Positions 43,249 to 52,638 are shown, counted from the stretch's first letter. The stretch is DNA of 64,000 nt from DASWLF01 sp963768765 (GCA_963768765.1 CAVYJK010000032.1:1-64000), one strand, 5' to 3'. Notes: generated by a model from the letters alone, not told the origin. Made by a program: numbers and translations.

Positions 43249-43561
43249 TGGGAACAGAATTTCATAGAGAAAAAATCTTCATAATTTAACGGAATTTATT
43301 TGGTCCAAATTTACCATGTAAAAATGGTCATTCAGTCAATAGATTTTCCTCCCTTCCTCGTACATACTTTCAGCTAGCCTGTCGGATTTATTCTTTCATA
43401 ACCCAAGCCAAGGACTGGGAACATAATTTCAGGTTCAAAACTTGAAGTCTTTCGTTCAGCTTGGGCGGTCAATCTATACAAAACCAGCCTCGGCTTTTTA
43501 GAAGGGGCCTGAACAACTTGTATCATCATGGCTACCAAAGCGGGGGTGAAGGAGGAATTAA
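43249..43561. other. intergenic, nothing supported
   Basis: AT-rich, no gene or clear structure. It contains the leader of the glycine-zipper gene, with GAAGGAGGAATTAA just before its ATG. Confidence 0.4.
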
Positions 43562-43795
43562 ATGAGGAAAGCGGTGGTCCTGTTCTCCGTTGCCATCCTA
43601 TTCTCTGGCGGGTGTTCAGGAATGTCATATACCGAACAGCGAGTGCTGAGTGGCGGGGCCATTGGGGCGACAGGTGGAGCCCTCATCGGGGCTGCCGCAG
43701 GCTCTGCGGCTATAGGTGCAGCCGCAGGCGGAGGAGCAGGCCTTCTCGGTGGCTATGTCTATGATCAGTATCAGAAATCCCGAGGGCAACCCTGA
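43562..43795 (+). CDS. glycine-zipper lipoprotein, 77 aa
   Basis: Lipobox LFSGGC at about 14-19, then YTEQRVLSGGAIGATGGALI and repeated GxxxG steps (GAAAGSAAIGAAAGGGAGLL), ending YDQYQKSRG. Typical small outer-membrane lipoprotein with a glycine zipper. Intact, with a strong RBS (AAGGAGGAATTAA). Confidence 0.8.
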   Translation: MRKAVVLFSVAILFSGGCSGMSYTEQRVLSGGAIGATGGALIGAAAGSAAIGAAAGGGAGLLGGYVYDQYQKSRGQP

Positions 43796-43952
43796 CGCCG
43801 ACCTCTGTGGTACAAGATGTTTTCTGGTTTCACTTTCGGCCTGCCGATTTGGCGGCCTTAAAACCCCGTGACCTGTCTTTCGCAAATGAAAATCTCTCCC
43901 TTTGGAATCTGGATTCTTAATGGGGGGGATATAACCAAGAGGGACCCACCAA

Positions 43953-44251
43953 ATGCTGGAGCTTACGGACCTCGGATGCAACAAACATAATCGGCGTCAA
44001 CTAACACTCAGCGGTAACGAGGCCGAGATAATGGAGGATATTCTCTATAACCTCCCTCATGAGGGGGATTTCCACACATTTATCTGCGAACACGGCCAGA
44101 CCCACCGTGTCAGTTTCCATATTAAGGGGGAAAACTTGTACCAAATTGTGGATGGGTTCCCATAAAGATGGAACCTTCTGGGAGGTAGAAACGATTAACG
44201 GGAGGACGTCAGAACTCTTGCAAATAAGAATAATGATGCCAAGGCCGTGAC
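43953..44251 (+). CDS. hypothetical protein, possibly frameshifted near 44160
   Basis: The first frame reads MLELTDLGCNKHNRRQLTLS ... HEGDFHTFICEHGQTHRVSF and stops at 44165. The next frame continues SHKDGTFWEVETINGRTSEL. The two may be one ~98-aa protein split by a single-base shift. No family recognised. Confidence 0.35.
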
Positions 44252-44267
44252 TTCATAAAAATCAAAT

Positions 44268-44329
44268 ATATCTTGCCAAAACCGAAGCTTCCCAAAACTT
44301 CAAAAAATTAGCGATATGATCCGCATATC
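44268..44329 (+). repeat. 65-bp repeat copy D
   Basis: ATCTTGCCAAAACCGAAGCT...CCAAAACTTC..., ending in the perfect palindrome GATATGATCCGCATATC at 44313-44329. Confidence 0.65.
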
Positions 44330-44452
44330 GAAATGCGGGATTTATTGTAAGGAAGATTCATGAAGCTGGGGGGAGAAGAAGTCAGAAAAACGTGGATCCG
44401 GCGTGGAATTGAGCAGTCAGAGGAAAGGTAAGACAGAGTAAAAATGAAAAGA

Positions 44453-44509
44453 GAAGCCGGCAACCTCGATCTGCTCACCGGGGTGAGTCATCTGAAGGTT
44501 CCCGGCTTC
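44453..44509. other. long two-part hairpin upstream of the methyltransferase
   Basis: GAAGCCGG-C-AACCT pairs with AGGTT-C-CCGGCTTC, and the interior contains CTCACC-GG-GGTGAG. It could be an RNA regulatory element or a terminator of an upstream transcript. No T run follows. It lies 235 bp before the TylF-like gene. Confidence 0.5.
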
Positions 44510-44744
44510 CCATGACCACGAAACCGTGTGCACTTTATCCCGAAGTATAAGGCGTCATCCAAACGTCCCAAACGTTCCGTAGCCTCCAATAACTGCTTCG
44601 GCAACGGAGCGGGACACTTCGCTTTTTTCAGCTAATAGCACCCTTTCCGGTGCTCAGACTGAACGACCCAGCAATTATATAACCAGCCACCGAAGGAGTA
44701 AGCAGCCCAGATTTATCAGCGAATTTGCCCATCATAAGGGTGCC

Positions 44745-45569
44745 ATGGACTCGCGCCTACAAACCAACTCTTTGCTTGGGAAGCTAAAAAAGGCCACCGG
44801 CAGGCCGGGGGAACGGGCCGCCGGCCTGGTCAAGGATGTGTTTCGCAAAATGGGGGTGGCGGTCTATCCCTACCGGCCGGATTATCATTACTGCCCCCAG
44901 GTTTACGGCAGCCATCACCAGAGATTGGTGGATATCCGGGACCTGGAAATCTTTGGGGACCTGGCGCAAGAGGTCATCAGCCACGGCAGAACCTACCTCT
45001 ATTATGATCGGCTCTACTACCTGTACCAGGCGATTGGCGACGTGAGCCACCTGCTGGGGGCAGGGCCGAACCTGGCGGAAGTCGGGGTCTATAAGGGAGG
45101 CGGAACTTATTTCATCGCTTCGGTGGTGGCCAGACTGTTCGGGGGAAAACCCCTGATCCATGCCTTCGACACCTTTGCCGGCCACCCCGACGACATTGAC
45201 CCCGAATTAGACGGCAGACACCAGCCGGGCGGGTTTAGCGACACTTCTTTCGCCGAGGTGCAGCAGTATCTGGCCGGTTTTGATAATGTCGTGCTCCACC
45301 AAGGCCGGTTTCAAGATAGTTGCAGCTCCGTAGCGGGCCAGAAGTTTTCCTTCGTGCACCTGGACGTGGACATTTACTCCGCTACTCGCGACTGCCTGGA
45401 ATTCTTGGCGGAGTTGCTGGTTCCCGGCGGCATCATCATCGTCGATGATTACGGTCACACCACCTGTAAAGGCAGCAAGGAAGCGGTGGACGCTTTCGTC
45501 AGCCGGTGGCGGAACTATCTGAAGCTTCACCTGGAAACTGGCCAGTGTCTAATCATACGCCTGAGCTAA
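44745..45569 (+). CDS. TylF/MycF-like O-methyltransferase
   Basis: A 274-aa protein with the SAM-binding segment LAEVGVYKGGGTYFIASVVA, HAFDTFAGHPDDID, the metal/catalytic LDVDIYSATRDCLEFL and PGGIIIVDDYGHTTCKGSKE, as in macrocin O-methyltransferase-type enzymes. In non-producers such enzymes usually decorate surface polysaccharides or small secreted sugars. It stands alone with one truncated gene after it. Confidence 0.8.
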   Translation: MDSRLQTNSLLGKLKKATGRPGERAAGLVKDVFRKMGVAVYPYRPDYHYCPQVYGSHHQRLVDIRDLEIFGDLAQEVISHGRTYLYYDRLYYLYQAIGDVSHLLGAGPNLAEVGVYKGGGTYFIASVVARLFGGKPLIHAFDTFAGHPDDIDPELDGRHQPGGFSDTSFAEVQQYLAGFDNVVLHQGRFQDSCSSVAGQKFSFVHLDVDIYSATRDCLEFLAELLVPGGIIIVDDYGHTTCKGSKEAVDAFVSRWRNYLKLHLETGQCLIIRLS

Positions 45570-45616
45570 TAGGAACGCAGTCCTAATCCTTCAATTAGTA
45601 ACAAGGAGATAACCTT

Positions 45617-45895
45617 GTGCGTTGGTTTCAAAAAATAGCTTCTTCTTATAAAATGCTGGCAATATTATTATTAAATACTGTCATTATCATATTATTCCTT
45701 AATTTTGCCAGTTTCCTTGTCCTTGATATTAAAAAGAATTATTTTAAGAACCAGGATCTGCATACTAACCCAGTGGCTGAGAAATACGGAATTCCATTGG
45801 CACCAGTCTATCCTGGCATGGATGATGCGGAAATCAACCCCCTGGGCAACCAAAATAATTTATTATATCGCTCCCCAACATTCAAGGTTTTATGA
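45617..45895 (+). pseudogene. truncated membrane-anchored protein (N-terminal part)
   Basis: A GTG start after AAGGAGATAACC. A membrane helix (LAILLLNTVIIILFLNFASF) is followed by VAEKYGIPLAPVYPGMDDAE, a pattern seen at the start of SGNH/GDSL-like proteins of exopolysaccharide loci that are several times longer. The frame ends after 92 codons, so the rest seems lost. Confidence 0.45.
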
Positions 45896-46190
45896 TGACC
45901 AGGTAGGGCCAGGGTTCACGGTTTAAGCCGTGATGCGCCCAAATCCAAGATAGTGTTGCGTCCCAGAAATACCTTGCATAAATGATTCGTCTTTTCCCCT
46001 TCCCTTGAGGGGATTGAAATGGAAATAGCAGAATACGTTACAAACCCCCAGCAAGTTTCTGAGAGAAAGTGCTCCCCCCTTGCCTTTCCGAAGACGATGC
46101 CACCGGGATTACTCCGGGGAGGCACCTTGACAAACCGGGCGCCCTCAGATTTAATAGGTAGAAAAATAGCGGATTTCAGAGGGTTTCAGG

Positions 46191-47627
46191 ATGGCGCTGT
46201 TTAGCAAGGTGATGGTGGCCAACCGGGGGGAGATCGCGGTGCGCATCATCCGCGCCTGCATGGAGTTGGGGATTCCCACGGTTACCATCTACACCGAGCA
46301 GGACGCCAACGCCATCCACATCGTCAAGGCCGACCAGGCCGTCCTGGTGACCCCCGGCCCGGTGGCCGGTTACCTTGATTTCGCCCAGATCATCGACAAG
46401 GCCAAGGCCGCGGGGGCCGACGCCATTCACCCCGGCTACGGCTTTGGGGCGGAGAATGCGGACTTCGCCCAGGCCTGCGCCGAGGCGGGATTGACCTTCA
46501 TCGGCCCATCGCCCGCGGCCATCCGCCAGATGGGCGACAAGGTCCTGGCCCGCAAATTGCTGGATGAGGCCGGGGTGCCCACCATCCCCGGCTCTCCGGT
46601 GCTGGACAGCGACGATCTGGCCCGGGAGTGGGCGGCCCGCATCGGGTTCCCCATGCTGCTCAAGGCCAAGGGCGGCGGCGGCGGCCGGGGTATGCGCCGG
46701 GTCAATGACGAAGCCGAACTACTAAACAGCCTCAAGGGCGCCCGCCGGGAAGCCCGCCGCTCCTTCGGCGATGAGGCGGTTTATCTGGAAAAGCTCATCC
46801 TTAAGCCCAAGCACATCGAGATCCAGCTCCTGGGGGACGCCCACGGCAACGTCATTCACCTGGGAGAGCGGGATTGCTCCATCCAGCGTCGCCACCAGAA
46901 GATCATCGAAATCGCCCCTTCCCTGGTGCTGACCCCGGAAAAGCGCCGGGACATGGGCGAGCTGGCCAAAAAGGCGGCCCGCCGCTTGAACTACCACACC
47001 GCGGGCACCATGGAATTCCTGGTGGACCAGGACCTGAACTACTACTTCCTGGAGATGAACACCCGCATCCAGGTGGAGCACCCCATCACGGAACTCATCA
47101 CCGGCATCGACCTGGTGAAAGAACAGATCAAGACCGCGGCCGGCGAACCCCTGACCCTCAGGCAAGAAGACGTGGTCCTCCGGGGTTATGCCATCGAGTG
47201 CCGTATCAATGCCGAGGATCCCCGGAACAACTTTTTCCCTTCTCCGGGCCGCATCACCCGGTACCAATCCCCCGGCGGCATCGGCATCCGTCTGGACGGC
47301 TGCGTCTTCGGGGGCTACGAGGTGCCACCCTATTTTGATCCGCTGCTGGCCAAGCTCTGCGCTTGGGGTAACACCTGGGAGGAGGTCCTGGCCCGCATGG
47401 ACCGGGCCCTGGAGGAGTACATCATCCGGGGCATCAAGACCACCATCCCCTTTTACCGCAAGGTCCTGAAAGACCGCGACTTTCGCAGCGGGCTTTTCAC
47501 CACCGACTATCTGGAGAAGAGAATGCCCTCCCTGACCTATGAAGATGTGCGGGAATCCTGGGACATCTTTTACGTGGCCGGAGCTGCCCTGTTCTGTGAA
47601 TTGAACTCCATCCGCAAGCAGAGTTGA
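46191..47627 (+). CDS. biotin carboxylase subunit (pyruvate/acetyl-CoA carboxylase type)
   Basis: A 478-aa ATP-grasp enzyme: KVMVANRGEIAVRIIRACME at the N-terminus, the glycine-rich loop KAKGGGGGRGMR near 158-170, ERDCSIQRRHQKIIEIAPS, the metal-binding EMNTRIQVEHPITE, and RINAEDP. It carboxylates biotin using ATP and bicarbonate. Start ATG at 46191. It is followed after 4 nt by the carboxyltransferase gene, so the two form an operon (pycA/pycB-like arrangement). No biotin carrier gene is next to them. Confidence 0.9.
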   Translation: MALFSKVMVANRGEIAVRIIRACMELGIPTVTIYTEQDANAIHIVKADQAVLVTPGPVAGYLDFAQIIDKAKAAGADAIHPGYGFGAENADFAQACAEAGLTFIGPSPAAIRQMGDKVLARKLLDEAGVPTIPGSPVLDSDDLAREWAARIGFPMLLKAKGGGGGRGMRRVNDEAELLNSLKGARREARRSFGDEAVYLEKLILKPKHIEIQLLGDAHGNVIHLGERDCSIQRRHQKIIEIAPSLVLTPEKRRDMGELAKKAARRLNYHTAGTMEFLVDQDLNYYFLEMNTRIQVEHPITELITGIDLVKEQIKTAAGEPLTLRQEDVVLRGYAIECRINAEDPRNNFFPSPGRITRYQSPGGIGIRLDGCVFGGYEVPPYFDPLLAKLCAWGNTWEEVLARMDRALEEYIIRGIKTTIPFYRKVLKDRDFRSGLFTTDYLEKRMPSLTYEDVRESWDIFYVAGAALFCELNSIRKQS

Positions 47628-47631
47628 GCCT

Positions 47632-49314
47632 ATGTTGAATCCGGTGAAAGTCACCGACGTTAGCCTACGGGACGGGCTGGAAGACTTCGTCCTGAAGCAC
47701 CTTCATCTGGACGACCTGGCCCGCCTGGGGTCCCTGCTGGACCGGGCCGGTTTCTATTCCATCGATTGCTGCGGCGGCGCCGCCTTCTACGCCTCCCTCA
47801 CCGAACTGAAGGAGGACCCCTGGGAGCGCCTCAAGAGACTGCGGCGGGCCCTGACCGGCACCCCCATCCAGATGATCCTGCGGGGACGCATGCTGGTGGG
47901 CTTTAAACCTTACGACGACGAGGTGGTGCGCCGCTTCATGGTCCGGGCCACCCACCTGGGGGTGGATATCTTCCGCGTCTACGACACCTTGAACGACCTG
48001 GACAACATGGCCCTGGCCATCACCACCGGCAAGGAGCTGCGCAAACAGGTGGAGGCCACGGTGCTTTACAGCCTGAGCCCGCACGTCACTAATGAAGATT
48101 ATCTCAATCTGATGAACGATCTGGCCAACCTGGGGGCCGATGTCCTGTGCATCAACGATTCCTTCGGGATGATGAACCCGGCCCAGGTGGCCACCCTGGT
48201 CACGGCTTACCGCCGCTATTTCCACCAGCCGCTGAGGCTGCACCTCCATGACAACCACCGGGCCGCCATCACCTCCTACCAGGAGGGCATCCGCCAGGGA
48301 GTGGCACTGGTGGACACCACCTTGAGCGCCCTTTCCTGGTCCTATGGCCCCCCGCCGGTGGAATCCCTCATGTTTTCCCTGGGGGGCTCCCGGCACGACC
48401 CCCACATCGATCCGGACATCCTGGGCGAAGTGACGGAGTACCTGGATTTTCTTAAAGAAAAGTATAATTACCGGCAGCCGCCACCCCGGAAGCTGGACGA
48501 CCGCCTGGGCCCTTCTTATCTGCCGGGCCCCTTAAAGGAATTCATCCGGGAGGAATTGAAACGGCGGGACGCCCGGGACCGGCAGCAGGTGGCCTATAAG
48601 GAAGCCACCCAGGTCTGGGTGGATCTGGGCCACCCGGCCTTGAAAGGCCGCATCCTGGAGATCGTGGGCCTCCAGGCGGTGGAAAATATCATGGGCGCCG
48701 AGCCCCGTTACGGGCACCTCATCCCCAGCATGCTGGAACTGCTCCGGGGCAAATACGGCCGCCTACATTCCCCGGTGAAACTGGAGCTGCAGTGGCGCGC
48801 CCTGGCCGGAGAGAAAACCCCCAAAGAAGAGCCGCCCCCGGAAGGGCAGCTCAGGACCTTGCCGGGCCTGGAGCGGGAAGAGGACATCCTGACTTACAGC
48901 CTCTTTCCGGAAGAAGCCGCGGCCTACTTCTATCAGCGGGACCAGGGCCCGGAGGCCCCTCCGGCGGCCGCCCCCAAGGCCGTAAGCCCCTACCCCATCC
49001 TCACGTCTTTCATCAATACCAATCTCACCCTCACCCATAAGGGGGAAGAGGCGAAGGCCCGGCTGGAAGGCGTGGGCTCCGGCCGCAAAGATAAGCAGGT
49101 GCTGTTCATCAACATCGGCGACCACATCGAAGAGATCGAGGTCCAACTCCTGCCGGGAGCAGCCGAGGACCGGCCCGATTTCCTGGTCACCTTCCACGGC
49201 GACACCTACCGGGTCCGGATCAACCAGACCCTGCCCAAGGAACAGGAATACACCCCCGTGGTCCTGGAGATCAACGGCCAGATGGAGGAGTTTCTGCTGA
49301 AAAACTCCCACTAA
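47632..49314 (+). CDS. carboxyltransferase-like subunit without biotin domain
   Basis: A 560-aa protein of the pyruvate carboxylase/oxaloacetate decarboxylase alpha fold: KVTDVSLRDGLEDFVLKHLH, GGAAFYASLTELKEDPWERL, RVYDTLNDLDNM, metal motif LHLHDNH. Two oddities. The usual IKDMAG segment with the carbamylated Lys reads INDSFG, and the C-terminus ends in a beta-rich domain (about 450-560) with no biotinylation motif (no EAMKM). A separate carrier protein would be needed if it is a true carboxyltransferase. It is clearly partnered with the biotin carboxylase upstream by gene order. Confidence 0.75.
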   Translation: MLNPVKVTDVSLRDGLEDFVLKHLHLDDLARLGSLLDRAGFYSIDCCGGAAFYASLTELKEDPWERLKRLRRALTGTPIQMILRGRMLVGFKPYDDEVVRRFMVRATHLGVDIFRVYDTLNDLDNMALAITTGKELRKQVEATVLYSLSPHVTNEDYLNLMNDLANLGADVLCINDSFGMMNPAQVATLVTAYRRYFHQPLRLHLHDNHRAAITSYQEGIRQGVALVDTTLSALSWSYGPPPVESLMFSLGGSRHDPHIDPDILGEVTEYLDFLKEKYNYRQPPPRKLDDRLGPSYLPGPLKEFIREELKRRDARDRQQVAYKEATQVWVDLGHPALKGRILEIVGLQAVENIMGAEPRYGHLIPSMLELLRGKYGRLHSPVKLELQWRALAGEKTPKEEPPPEGQLRTLPGLEREEDILTYSLFPEEAAAYFYQRDQGPEAPPAAAPKAVSPYPILTSFINTNLTLTHKGEEAKARLEGVGSGRKDKQVLFINIGDHIEEIEVQLLPGAAEDRPDFLVTFHGDTYRVRINQTLPKEQEYTPVVLEINGQMEEFLLKNSH

Positions 49315-49346
49315 CCCGCGACCCATCGACGCAAAGGGAGGCAACC

Positions 49347-50189
49347 ATGCGGACCAGGGAACGGATGTTGCCCATCGGGTGGTACCCCGCCAGTGAGAGC
49401 GCCTGCATGGCGGAAATGGATAAATTTGTGGCCGGGGTCAAGCCGCTGCCCGGGGGGGCCAAAGTCTGCGGCGGCATCGTGCCCCACGCGGGCTGGCACT
49501 TTTCCGGCAAGGCCGCGGCCCGGGTCTTTTACCTCACCTCCCAGGTAACCCAGCCCCAGGTGGTCGTGGTGTTCGGCGGGCACCTGGGGGGGAACTCGCC
49601 GCCGCTGCTGGTCGCCGACGAAGCCTGGGAGACCCCCCTGGGCGAACTCAAGCTGGCCACGGAATTCTACGAGCCCCTGAAGCGCCGGATTGCCCTCAAA
49701 GAGGAGTACCCCGGGGACAACACCATCGAAGTGCAAATCCCCTTCGTCAAGCGCTACTTCCCCCAAGCCAGATTGCTGGCCGTGAGATCGCCCCACTCCC
49801 CCCAGGCCCTGGAACTGGGCGCCGCGGTGGTGGCCGTGGCTCAGGAACTGAAGGTCAGCCTGCTGGCCTTCGGCTCCACCGACCTGACCCACTACGGCCC
49901 CAACTACGGCTGGGCCCCCAAGGGCTACGGCCCCGAGGCGGTGAAGTGGGTGAAAGAGGTGAATGACAAACGCTTTATCGATCTGGCCCTGAAACTGGAC
50001 GGCCCCGGCATGCTCAAGGCCGCGGCCGAAGACCAGAGCGCCTGCAGCGCCGGCGGGGCGGTGGCCGCCGTCGCCGCCGCCAAAAAAGAGGGCGCCACCA
50101 AGGCCATCCTCACCGACTACTATACCTCCTACGACATCATGCCCGGCGATAGCTTCGTGGGCTACGCCGGAATTGTATTAGCGGCATAA
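49347..50189 (+). CDS. MEMO-family (AmmeMemoRadiSam system protein B) protein
   Basis: A 280-aa protein: GGIVPHAGWHFSGKAAARVF, VVVVFGGHLGGN, DNTIEVQIPFVKRYFPQARL, FGSTDLTHYGPNYG and DQSACSAGGAVAAV, the usual MEMO landmarks including metal-site histidines. In bacteria MEMO often accompanies an AMMECR1-domain protein and a radical SAM enzyme; neither is adjacent here. It follows the carboxyltransferase by 32 nt. Confidence 0.85.
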   Translation: MRTRERMLPIGWYPASESACMAEMDKFVAGVKPLPGGAKVCGGIVPHAGWHFSGKAAARVFYLTSQVTQPQVVVVFGGHLGGNSPPLLVADEAWETPLGELKLATEFYEPLKRRIALKEEYPGDNTIEVQIPFVKRYFPQARLLAVRSPHSPQALELGAAVVAVAQELKVSLLAFGSTDLTHYGPNYGWAPKGYGPEAVKWVKEVNDKRFIDLALKLDGPGMLKAAAEDQSACSAGGAVAAVAAAKKEGATKAILTDYYTSYDIMPGDSFVGYAGIVLAA

Positions 50190-50193
50190 AATT

Positions 50194-50464
50194 GTAGGGG
50201 CGGGTTTCAAACCCGCCCCTACGGTTCGATTATTGGGGGGAGGGCCAGGAACTTCGTCCCTGCCCTCCCCCCACACCCCCCTCCCAACCCGTATAAGTTA
50301 GTGGCACAGGCTTTCAGCCTGTGCATCACCGGCTGGAAAGCCGGTGCCACCAGGGCATAAAAATAAGGGGCGGACCCGCAGGTCCGCCCCTATGGTTTGG
50401 TGGGCAGTGCCCACCCTACATTTACTAGGTTTTCACTAAAATGGGGCACGGCCCGCCGTGCCCC
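50194..50464. repeat. cluster of five different REP-like palindromes
   Basis: GTAGGGGCGGGTTT-C-AAACCCGCCCCTAC (50194-50222) is a perfect 14-bp stem. Twin hairpins GCACAGGCT/AGCCTGTGC and CACCGGCT/AGCCGGTG are enclosed by GTGGC/GCCAC (50301-50352). AGGGGCGGACC/GGTCCGCCCCT lies at 50366-50391, GGTGGGC/GCCCACC at 50399-50415 and GGGGCACGG/CCGTGCCCC at 50443-50464. They sit between two convergent genes (MEMO and groEL). Confidence 0.8.
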
Positions 50465-50564
50465 TACAGGAAAATCATAAGGGGTTGGGGGAGGGAGTTT
50501 GAGGGAGGGGGCAGGGGCCGTCTGCCCCTGGCCCCCTCCCTCAAATAACTTCTTCCCCTATCTC

Positions 50565-52204
50565 TTAGTACATCCCTTCCATGCCGCCCATGCCGCCGCC
50601 GCCCATGGGGGGCATCGGGGCTTCCCTCTTGGGTTTCTCGGCCACCATGGCTTCGGTGGTGATGAGCAGCGAAGCCACCGAGGCGGCGTTCTGGATGGCG
50701 TAGCGGGTGACCTTGGTGGGGTCGATGACGCCGGCTTGCATCAGGTCTTCGTAGATGGCGGTCTCGGCGTTGAAGCCCATGGCGCCTTTTTCTGCCTTGA
50801 CGTGCTCGGCCACCACCGAGCCTTCGGCGCCGGCGTTGTTGGCAATCTGGCGGATAGGCTCTTCCAGGGCCCGCCTGATGATGTTGACGCCCAACTGCTC
50901 ATCGTGGTTCGGCAGCTTCAACTCGCTCAGGGCCGGCTGACAGCGCAGGAAAGCGACTCCGCCGCCGGGGACAATGCCTTCTTCCACCGCGGCGCGGGTG
51001 GCGTTGAGGGCGTCTTCCACCCGGGCCTTCTTTTCCTTCATCTCCACTTCAGTGGCCGCGCCGACGCGAATCACCGCCACGCCGCCCACCAGTTTGGCCA
51101 GCCGTTCCTGGAGTTTTTCCCGGTCGTAGTCGGAGGTGGTCTCGTCGATCTGCACCCGGATCTGCTTCACCCGGCCTTCGATGGCCTCCCGGTCGCCGCC
51201 GCCGTCGATGAGGGTGGTGTTGTCCCGGTCGATGTTTATCTTCTTGGCGGTGCCCAGTTCTTTGACGGTGACGTTTTCCAGCTTCCAGCCCATGTCTTCG
51301 GAGATGAGCTGGCCGCCGGTGAGGATGGCGATGTCTTCCAGCATGGCCTTCCTCCGGTCGCCGAAGCCCGGGGCCTTCACCGCGGCCACCTGCAAGGTGC
51401 CCCGCAGCTTGTTCACCACCAGGGTGGCCAGGGCCTCGCCTTCCACGTCCTCGCCGATGATCACCAGGGGCCGGCCCATCTTGGCGATCTGCTCCAGCAC
51501 CGGCAGCAGGTCTTTCATGGCGCTGACCTTTTTCTCGTGGATGAGGATGAAGGGCTCTTCCAGGTTGACTTCCATCTTTTCCGGGTTGGTGACGAAGTAG
51601 GGGGAGATGTAGCCCCGGTCGAACTGCATGCCTTCCACCACTTCCAGGTGGTCTCCATGCCCTTGGCTTCTTCCACGGTGATGACGCCTTCCTTGCCCAC
51701 CTTGGCCATGGCGTCGGCGATGATGTTGCCGATGGAGGCGTCGTTGTTGGCGGAAATGGTGCCCACCTGGGCGATCTCTTTCTGGTCCTTGGTGGGCTTG
51801 GAGATTTTGTGCAGTTCATCCACCACCTTGGCCACGGCCTGGTCGATGCCGCGTTTCAAGGCCATGGGGTTGATGCCGGCGGCCACCAAACGGGAGCCTT
51901 CCTGGTAGATGGCCTGGGCCAGGATGGTGGCGGTGGTGGTGCCGTCGCCGGCCACGTCCGAGGTCTTGGAGGCCACTTCCCGCACCATCTGGGCCCCCAT
52001 GTTCTCGAACTTGTCCTCCAGTTCGATCTCCTTGGCCACGGTGACGCCGTCTTTGGTCACCACCGGGGCGCCGAAGGATTTCTCCAGGATGACGTTGCGG
52101 CCTCTGGGGCCCAGGGTCACTTTGACCGCGTCGGCCAAGGTGTTGACGCCCCGGAGGATGGCCTCCCGGGCTTTGATATCATATTTGATCTCTTTTGCAG
52201 CCAT
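50565..52204 (-). CDS. groEL: GroEL chaperonin, one-base deletion near 51648
   Basis: The N-terminal frame (from 52204, MAAKEIKYDIKAREAILRGV) has the ATP-binding GDGTTTATILAQAI and runs to VEEAKGMETT. The second frame carries EVVEGMQFDRGYISPYFVTN to the GGM-rich tail (GGGGMGGMEGMY). Adding one C (GAGACCACC-CTGGAAGTG) restores one 546-aa protein, the normal GroEL length. As an essential gene, a true frameshift is unlikely, so an assembly error is the best explanation. It is in operon with groES under CIRCE control. Confidence 0.95.
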
Positions 52205-52276
52205 GATTATACTGTCCTCCTTTTAAGGTAGCTGACAATTTGGACTTCGGGATGAGTGATGGGGAAGACCGGAAGA

Positions 52277-52567
52277 TTAATCGGTGATGACAGCCAGGAC
52301 GTCTTCTTCCCGCATCATCAGATATTCTTCGCCTTCGACTTTGATTTCGGTGCCCGCGTACTTGTTGAACAGGACTTTGTCGCCCGCTTTGATCTGGAGG
52401 GTCATGCGCTGGCCCTGCTCGCTCATCTTGCCGGGGCCCACGGCAACGATGCGGCCTTCGAGGGGCTTCTCTTTGGCGGTATCGGGAATGAGGATGCCGC
52501 CTTTGGTAACCTGCACTTCCTCGACTCGTTTGACCAGGACGCGATCATTCAAGGGTTTAACTTTCAT
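52277..52567 (-). CDS. groES: GroES co-chaperonin
   Basis: A 96-aa protein from the ATG at 52567 (MKVKPLNDRVLVKRVEEVQV), with AAGGAGG upstream. It contains the mobile loop TKGGILIPDTAKEKPLEG, VGPGKM, and GDKVLFNKYAGTEIKVEGEE. First gene of the groESL operon, 72 nt before groEL. Confidence 0.97.
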   Translation of the reverse strand: MKVKPLNDRVLVKRVEEVQVTKGGILIPDTAKEKPLEGRIVAVGPGKMSEQGQRMTLQIKAGDKVLFNKYAGTEIKVEGEEYLMMREEDVLAVITD

Positions 52568-52611
52568 GTAAAACCTCCTTAGGGTTGAATTAAAGGCTTC
52601 AGGTGAGTTTA

Positions 52612-52638
52612 TTAGCACTCACTGAAGTTGAGTGCTAA
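52612..52638 (-). promoter_or_regulatory. CIRCE element (HrcA operator)
   Basis: A perfect match: TTAGCACTC, a 9-nt spacer (ACTGAAGTT), GAGTGCTAA. It lies 45 nt upstream of the groES start, so groESL is repressed by HrcA and induced by heat. Confidence 0.97.

Noticed and set aside
45995..46030. Single CRISPR-repeat-like piece (CCTTGAGGGGATTGAAAT)
   Set aside because: Only one copy, no regular spacing and no cas genes. It resembles the end of some type I repeats by chance or is an orphan remnant at most.
50499..51908. 469-codon plus-strand frame opposite groEL
   Set aside because: Long antisense frame caused by high GC. GroEL on the other strand is unmistakable.
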